In this document: positions 56,265 to 64,000 of the stretch, one piece after another
How the letters are laid out: each line of letters opens with the position of its first letter
Numbering within the stretch: position 1 is the first letter of the stretch
Assembly (NCBI GenBank): GCA_024336345.1
Contig: JANFOG010000002.1
Coordinates: 3,844,001 to 3,908,000, forward strand
Origin: Mariannaea sp. PMI_226
Lineage: Eukaryota; Ascomycota; Sordariomycetes; Hypocreales; Nectriaceae
Direction of reading: 5' to 3'
Length of the DNA stretch: 64,000 bases
The notes under the pieces: model-generated
The model's input: the letters and a program-made list of their open reading frames with translations, nothing else
What the model was told of the DNA's origin: nothing
Database searches by the model: none
Translations under genes and position numbers: made by a program

Positions 56265-59183
56265 ACTGATTTGATGAGGAGTTTAGGATAATAGAGATAG
56301 TGGCCAATCTTTGTTCCTTTGGAATTCTCAATACTCACGCATCTTTCCTTACTGGCAACGTCAGGGGCACCGTTAGACGCCCATATCTAGACTTCTAGGC
56401 CGTCACATTCCATCCCCCAGAAGAACTCACAAACAGTCTCCTCACACCATGATGCCAACACCACGGCCAATTTACATAACGCTTCAGCACAACTGGCGCT
56501 CATTTTCCTCCGAAACTCCTGCCTCTATACCAAGGCTGCACCTATCGGGTATTTACAGGAACATTAGTATTCTTACTGCTCCGAGATATGCTCTGCACAT
56601 TTCTTTCTATCGAGAGACTGGCGACTCAACTTCTGCATATATATATCTCTACCACCCAGGGTACCGAGCGTGCGTACCAGGTCAAATGCCTGAGTTTCAA
56701 GCAAGACAAGGGGGCAAGTGGTTAGATGGGGCCATAATATTGTACAGTATCTCTTGCGGAGGAACCGAGTTCGGGTAACGTTGAGATGCCGAAATGATAA
56801 TCGTGGAAACATTTCGTCTCAATGCGAGACGGTTACGATGAGGGGATACCAGCAATTCCTTCGTACAAGTCGGTGATCTCAAAGGAGCGCGTAATCGGTT
56901 ACCATTAATCAAGACCGGCCACTCATGGAAAACCTATTACTACCGAATGCGTAAGGGTGTCTAACCATATCATCTCCTGATACCCCGGAGCGGCACCTCT
57001 GCCGGGGCAACTATCTAAACCGGAGGAGCACCGGTCTCTCGGATCAGCATCGGGGTGCCCACTCAAGCGGAGTGCCGGGAAGGGGATTCAAACATTAACA
57101 GAATGGAGGGGGGGGTTTCAGATGCACCGAAGGGCCACCGTCCCGAATACGGAATGCCGGCGGAGAGCCCCGTTGGCATGTTTCGGTCATTTTGGAGGTC
57201 AGCCCACCAGCGGGGTAAGAAGCATGCCAATTGCCAGTTTACACAGGTTGCGTCGGAGTGATCCGGATACGGCAGCCAATTGTACGAGATAATATCGCTT
57301 CGTAGGTTGAGCAATGGCATGTTGGGGATAGGACAATAGGACAATGGCAATTGGTGGTTGCTCACTGATAGCTTCACGTATTCGGTGCCAAAGGTGAAGG
57401 GCAAGTAATTTAGCTATTTAGGGTTGTCTTGTTGTTCTACTGAGGAAAGTAGGTAGATAAGTAATCTAGTCTCGAATATTTGATCATACTGGACGAATAT
57501 AGTTGGGAGGTTTCAATTGAGACTCTGCCTTTCTTAAATCAAGATAGAAATCAAATTATGTTGTTGAACCGTCAATGATTTTTTGCAGCTGGGATACCGG
57601 CATGTGATGGCAGCAAGGTGAAGGGACCAGGAGAACGACCAGGGGAAAAAAAAGCATCGAGAGCCATTGACCAATTGGCAGGGCGAGAAAGTGGTCTTAT
57701 TCATCGGGTTCATCAGGGATCGGGAGTTGGAAAGGGGATGAGATCAAGCACGGTGCACGAGTTGGTGTGGCGAGCGGTGACGACTTTTTTCTCGGGGGAA
57801 GAAATACAAGCCCGCGTTCTTATTCGGGAACAGTGGTACTTGAACAATGAGGCAAGGCAATTGCGTGGACCTACCAAGTACGGAGTAGTTTGGATACACA
57901 TGTACTATGTAAGCATTTACTCTGTAAATAGCTATCCAAGAACCTAGATGTTGAAGGGCGGAGATAATCGGCAAGTCTGTTCAATGAATGGGCGATAGAC
58001 TGGTCTCATCTATCAGCCCATCCTGGGGATAGGAGTCCTCCTTTTTTTTTTTTTTTTGGGCGATGGATAATAGGTGCTAGGATACGGATACATCAAGTGC
58101 GGTGTAGAACTTGAACAATGACTTAAGCCCCATTAAGGAATTGAATCTGGAGACTCTGGGCTAGGTCGACGGCCTCACCCGCTGACTGTGGGCAACAATC
58201 TGGGACGATGTAATAGGACCAGCCCGAGATCAGGGGCAAGAAAAGTCATACCATACGTAGTACACCGTTGAGAAAATCCCCAGGCGTGTACGGAGAAGCA
58301 TTTTGCTGTAACTAGTAAAAACCAAAAGCAAGAGAGTGATCGAGGCAGTCTACTGTACGTACCTACAGTAGGTAGGTGCATTATTTTCTTCCCTCCCCCC
58401 CCCAATTGGAAAGGTTGAAGTCAAGTAAGTGGAGGGGATCTCGCTTTCAACAGAGATACGAATACGAGTGGCCAATCAAACTTTGCATACGGGTGCCTTT
58501 CTCGATTCGTTCCGAGCCCCACAAGCAACCCAAATGGGTAATTGGCCAGGCACAACCTCCATCAGATTTGGCTTGAGAACACTTCACAGCAGTAGACTAC
58601 CTACATTATATGGTAGATTTCTGGACGGCGCAGCATGGAATCCACCCACGGGTTCTACCAGTAACACACCGCTTGAGGGGTAATCGCCATCGAATTGTAG
58701 GTACCGGCAGTATTCGTACCGAACTATTTTTTTCTTTTTGTTTTCATAGTCTCATACGCCCCAATTAATGCTTTGATTGTTACCTCCCAGGTTGCTGGTC
58801 CCCACCAAAAAAACGTCGGTCGCCCTCCACTAAGTTGCCTACCCACCGCCCCCTGTTCCAAACCCATTGGGCGGCGTCTGTCCTGGTCGGGAAAAAACGT
58901 CGAGTCGGGGGGTGCAACTACTACATATCAGTTAATCTCTTTCGCGCCTTCTACCATTCTTCCCCTTCATTTTCTTTATCTTCCGCTTCCTCCTCCTCCT
59001 TCTTTTCCTTCCTCAGTCCCATTTCGAGTCTCGCAGGGCACTTGGATTGCGGCTTTCATTGGGTGTCTGTTTGCTTCACCTTGGGAAACTTTTTCCCTTT
59101 TCTTTCCTCTTTCTCCAGGAATAGGACCAAAGACCCTCATCTCCCCCGACCGACCACATCTTTCGCCCGCTGCCCTCTTCAAC
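56265..59183. promoter_or_regulatory. Gene-free region and CYP51 promoter
   Basis: About 2.9 kb. 56980-57260 is a GC-rich island with inverted CCGG-type words. 58360-58375 has a TACC/TAGG inverted cluster. The last ~250 bp (58950-59180) are strongly CT-rich and probably the CYP51 leader. No frame here is supportable as a gene. Confidence 0.4.
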
Positions 59184-60936
<1,753 letters not shown>

Positions 60937-61584
60937 ACTGTTTTGGGTTTGTTTTTGAACAATTGGAAAGGGAAAGACATGAAACATTGTACATATGCAG
61001 CAATGCAGCAGGGCGTGCTGAGGAGTTGAGACCATAATGATGATTGGGCTGGTATCAAAACGCAGTTTTTGGGTTTGCAATGCGGGCAAAAAGAGCCCCG
61101 GCGGTATATCACTACATACATCTCTAATAAATAAGAACCAGTTAAAAATAAATCAAGAAAACGAACCCTGAATTATAGAAGGGAAATGTCATATTTTGCA
61201 AAGAAAATTAATCTAGAATATCCTGCAAATCCATAATGTTGTCATGGTCCCTATGTGTAACTCATCTCCACTTATTATTTAACCCTGCCCGTTTGAGAGG
61301 AGGCCAACTCAAGGGTTAATTAACTTAATAAGATACGAAGTAATCTGTAGTCGTCACCTTAATGACCCCTTGCTACATTCATTACCTTCGCTCAGCGTTT
61401 GGCAGACATCCGTGCATAATTTTACTCTCACGCTCAGTAAGATGATTCCCGTCATCTATTTGCATCTTTCTTCTTTGGGCTGACTGACATATCGAGGCTT
61501 GCATTTGAACCCGACATCTCCATATTTGAGTGTCGATATAATTAAAGAGAGGCCAATATCTCGACTTGTTCAAGTATTCACAAA
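60937..61584. other. Spacer between CYP51 and DUF3074 gene
   Basis: 648 bp, AT-rich in its second half (61110-61400). It holds the CYP51 3' flank and the next gene's promoter. Confidence 0.45.
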
Positions 61585-62496
61585 ATGTCGCAAGAGTACG
61601 GCCCGTTTGTCCGCCTCTGGGGTATTCATCCTTCTCAACTTCCGCCCGCCGATGCCAAGGACGAAGACTTGAAGCCACTCCTCCGGTCAGTTCTCAACGA
61701 GGCCCTGCCTTTTGTTGATCTGAGCCCCGGGGAAGCGTCTGGCTGGAAGCAACGGAGTCACAAGACATTCCCGCACTCTGCTGCGCCCGTCCAGATGTAC
61801 GAACGTACTGTGACCGCTTCTCAGCTCGCCGCTGTGGTTGAAAAGCATCAACCACTCGGAGTAAGCTCCAAGAGCGTCCGCGATGAGACCTGGGCGTTAC
61901 GGCAAAGCGTGCATGAGAATGCAGCCACCAAGGGCACGGCATCGTGGGCTGAGTTTGTGCGCTGTTTCAAGGAGCAGCATGCAGATGCCGAGAAGGCTTT
62001 TACTCCTGGGGTTGTCGGCACTAGGTTGCATCGCGAATGGTCATGCGCTGGTATCACAGTCGAGGGGGCTGACGGAACCATCTGGACAGACTTGACGCTC
62101 AAGAGCGAGGAGTCAACACACCATCTACCAGCACCATTGAATAAACGTGTGTTTCCCGTTCTTCAGGTAACGGCAGCCACGGTGTCTGAGGGGAGGAAGG
62201 CATTTTTGATAGTGCAAATCGCCGTACAGCCAGAGGATGACGAACAGAAGAGGACGACGGCTAACGACAGCACCATTAAAGCGGCGTATACCAGCATCGA
62301 GATGGTGAGAGAGACGTCCGGGGGCGAGATTGAATGGATCATGGGAACGGCGTCAAATGCGAAGGGTTATTTGCCCATGTGGATGCAGAGGATGGCAGTA
62401 CCGGGCCAGATTGCCAAGGACGTGGACATGTTCATGGACTGGGTGGCAGCAGAGAGGCAGAATTCTAGTAGCAAGATATTGGCTGGCTTATCGTGA
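61585..62496 (+). CDS. DUF3074 START-like domain protein
   Basis: Single-exon 303-residue protein. It opens MSQEYGPFVRLWGIHPSQLP, typical of fungal DUF3074 proteins. The START-like (StAR-related, helix-grip) domain covers about residues 80-285, with W.LR.S.HE...GTASW.EF before it and the closing signature ASNAKGYLPMWMQRMAVPG, then the C-terminal helix AKDVDMFMDWVA. START folds hold a hydrophobic ligand such as a sterol or phospholipid. The ligand of this family is not known to me. The gene directly follows CYP51 on the same strand with its own 650-bp spacer. A sterol link is an attractive but unproved idea. No signal peptide or membrane segment is seen. Confidence 0.85.
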   Translation: MSQEYGPFVRLWGIHPSQLPPADAKDEDLKPLLRSVLNEALPFVDLSPGEASGWKQRSHKTFPHSAAPVQMYERTVTASQLAAVVEKHQPLGVSSKSVRDETWALRQSVHENAATKGTASWAEFVRCFKEQHADAEKAFTPGVVGTRLHREWSCAGITVEGADGTIWTDLTLKSEESTHHLPAPLNKRVFPVLQVTAATVSEGRKAFLIVQIAVQPEDDEQKRTTANDSTIKAAYTSIEMVRETSGGEIEWIMGTASNAKGYLPMWMQRMAVPGQIAKDVDMFMDWVAAERQNSSSKILAGLS

Positions 62497-62990
62497 GCAG
62501 CCGAAGGGGGAGAGGAGAATTAGATAGGGCTGAGGAAAGTTCAGCAGTTGTGGATTATTTCCACGTCCATATACCGGTAAGTAGTGTAAGACAAGGTGGA
62601 TGAATGGCTGATATTATGGTGAATGTGAATAAATGTTTCTTTCAATCAGGCTCAGATAAAGGATCATTTGGTGACTTATAATGCAATTGCGTGCTGCTGT
62701 ATGGCAAGATGTACATGAAGTTCAGACGATGGATTGGGCATGAGTCTCGTTATCCGTCGCCCCTTCCTCGAGCTCACATGCCCCTCTTGCACAGACTGTA
62801 TATAGGCATCAACTTTGCTTGATAAGATTCCTTTTTCAGTCCTGTTTCCTTTGCCACGCATCAAAGTTTTCTCACTTTCATCTTCGTCTCCCAGATTTCA
62901 ACCGTCAGCTTTCCGTCTGCTCGTGTGCCAAACTTGCTCCTTGCTGCCTGTCTTGATGATTGCATTTCGCGGGCCACCATCAATATCATC
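62497..62990. other. Spacer and leader upstream of the last gene
   Basis: About 490 bp holding the 3' flank of the DUF3074 gene and a T/C-rich leader (62800-62900) before the next start. No gene is visible. Confidence 0.45.
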
Positions 62991-63988
62991 ATGCAAAACC
63001 GTCGCCGCTCAATCCCCTCAGGAATGGAAACGAGCAAGAATAAAAACCCACCTACAACTAACCATGGCACTCCAAAGCTCACCATGACCTCATCTCCTTC
63101 TGCTGCCTCACTTACGACATCCATCCCGTCTTCGAAACTTCTGGACCAGGCCGATGCCCTAGCAAAAATGACGTTTGAGCTTAACCTCCGAACAGTCGGC
63201 GGGCACGCTGAACGTCTCGAACGAGACATCCAAGCTCTTGTGCTCCAGACTAAGAACGATAAAGAGTTTCAGCGTGAGAACCACAAGCGCTTTGCGGATA
63301 TGATGGCTGAGATTCAGTCCGTCAAGGCACACATGGCAACAGTTAAAGGTGGGCAGGAGCATGTTGAGGGCAGCTTCGAGCAATTACAGCGGGAAACTAC
63401 ATGCCTGATGGAAGGCTTCCGGGAAGAATTGAAGTGTGTAAAAGGGGGACTTGATGAAATGCTCAGTCAATTGGAACAACTGGCCACCTTGGAGGATGTA
63501 AGAGACGAGATCCAGGCGTCATTAAAACAAAACCTAGAGGTGGAAGATAAAGCTCGACAACGTTCTAGGAACTTGCAAAGTGAGCCGTGAAAGCATCAAG
63601 ATAGAAGGAAAGCTTTTGTACTAACTTGCTCACAGTCTTTTCAACTCCACATATCAAAACTCGTATACAAGAGGCTATCAATTCAACCCGTCGCTGGAAC
63701 CGTGACCACAAGACTACTCAACTCTCCGACTCGCAGTTCACGATCAACTATCTCAAGAAACAATCGCAGCGTGACCCAGCCATAGCTGTTCTCCTGCAGC
63801 GCTCGTTATTGAAACGTGTCCGTCTCCGAGGCTCTCACATGCCGGGGAGGAGTTGGTCTCAACCCCAGAACCTGGAGGAGCTGTGCCAAAACGTTGCATG
63901 GAAAGATGTCATTGACATGGTCAAGAATGTGTTGGTCGTCAATGAACTGAAGACGATTGGATTGCTGAGACAGGCGTCTGGGCCTTAA
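62991..63988 (+). CDS. Coiled-coil protein of unknown function
   Basis: Predicted 313-residue protein. Exon 1 is 62991-63579, the intron 63580-63635 (GTGAGC donor, CTAAC, CACAG) and exon 2 63636-63988. The first in-frame ATG is 62991; the open frame begins earlier but at a GTG. Residues 1-60 are basic and Ser/Thr-rich. Residues about 65-195 form a long amphipathic coiled coil (LERDIQALVLQTKNDKEF, VEGSFEQLQRETTCLMEGF, LDEMLSQLEQLATLEDV). Exon 2 adds a compact basic domain (TRIQEAINSTRRWNRDHKTT, then a WSQPQNLEELCQNVAW segment) ending near the window edge. No known family is recognised. The coiled coil suggests oligomerisation or a scaffold. Confidence 0.75.
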
Positions 63989-64000
63989 GGAGCTCATGAC

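Noticed and set aside
57618..57947. 109-codon plus-strand frame upstream of CYP51
   Set aside because: No recognisable domain or intron support. It sits in gene-poor DNA and is probably chance.

Overview
The window looks like nuclear DNA of a filamentous ascomycete, most likely a Sordariomycete and plausibly Hypocreales. Genes carry short GT-AG introns (about 50-70 nt, often with CTAAC/CTAAT branch-like sequences). Proteins include typical mould families: CYP51B-type sterol 14-alpha-demethylase, DUF3074, verprolin, PYQG-rich annexin, Gar2/Nsr1. The single 5S rRNA gene stands alone, outside an rDNA unit, as in Neurospora-type genomes. The genus is an inference from family resemblance only.

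Layout. 1-1159: 5' part of an RTG2-type Ppx/GppA protein (minus), cut by the window edge. 1160-9264: about 8 kb without a supportable gene, ending in the leader of a long disordered fungal protein (9265-11193, plus). 12746-13831: BTB/POZ protein (minus). 17039-19511: three-exon zinc-finger protein (minus). 20945-22433: annexin (minus). 24641-25693: secreted Ser/Thr-rich protein (plus). 26922-28127: short-chain dehydrogenase (plus). 31264-34231: coiled-coil protein (plus). 35993-38439: two unrecognised genes (minus). 39737-39807: tRNA-Arg(ACG). 40460-41701: mitochondrial membrane protein (minus). 42294-43494: two tandem, clearly paralogous small genes (minus). 44709-46086: verprolin/WIP (plus). 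46431-47088: mitochondrial ribosomal protein mL54 (minus). 47532-47989: complex I PDSW/NDUFB10-type subunit (minus). 48441-50036: nucleolin-like Gar2/Nsr1 (plus). 51261-52553: single-pass membrane protein (minus). 52554-59183: long gene-poor stretch holding a 5S rRNA gene (56146-56264, minus) and a relic of another. 59184-60936: CYP51 (plus). 61585-62496: DUF3074 START-like protein (plus). 62991-63988: coiled-coil protein (plus).

Most genes are housekeeping or conserved and are not arranged as a pathway. Several serve mitochondria (mL54, complex I subunit, the 40.5 kb membrane protein) or mitochondrial signalling (RTG2). CYP51 and DUF3074 are adjacent and both relate to lipids, but a functional link is only a guess. 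I see no biosynthetic cluster, intact transposon or CRISPR array.

The most unusual item is the tandem pair of small genes at 42.3-43.5 kb. The two proteins align without gaps over 79 residues at about 37% identity and match no family I know. Exon boundaries were read by eye from splice signals and reading frame. Every multi-exon model should be taken as a prediction.
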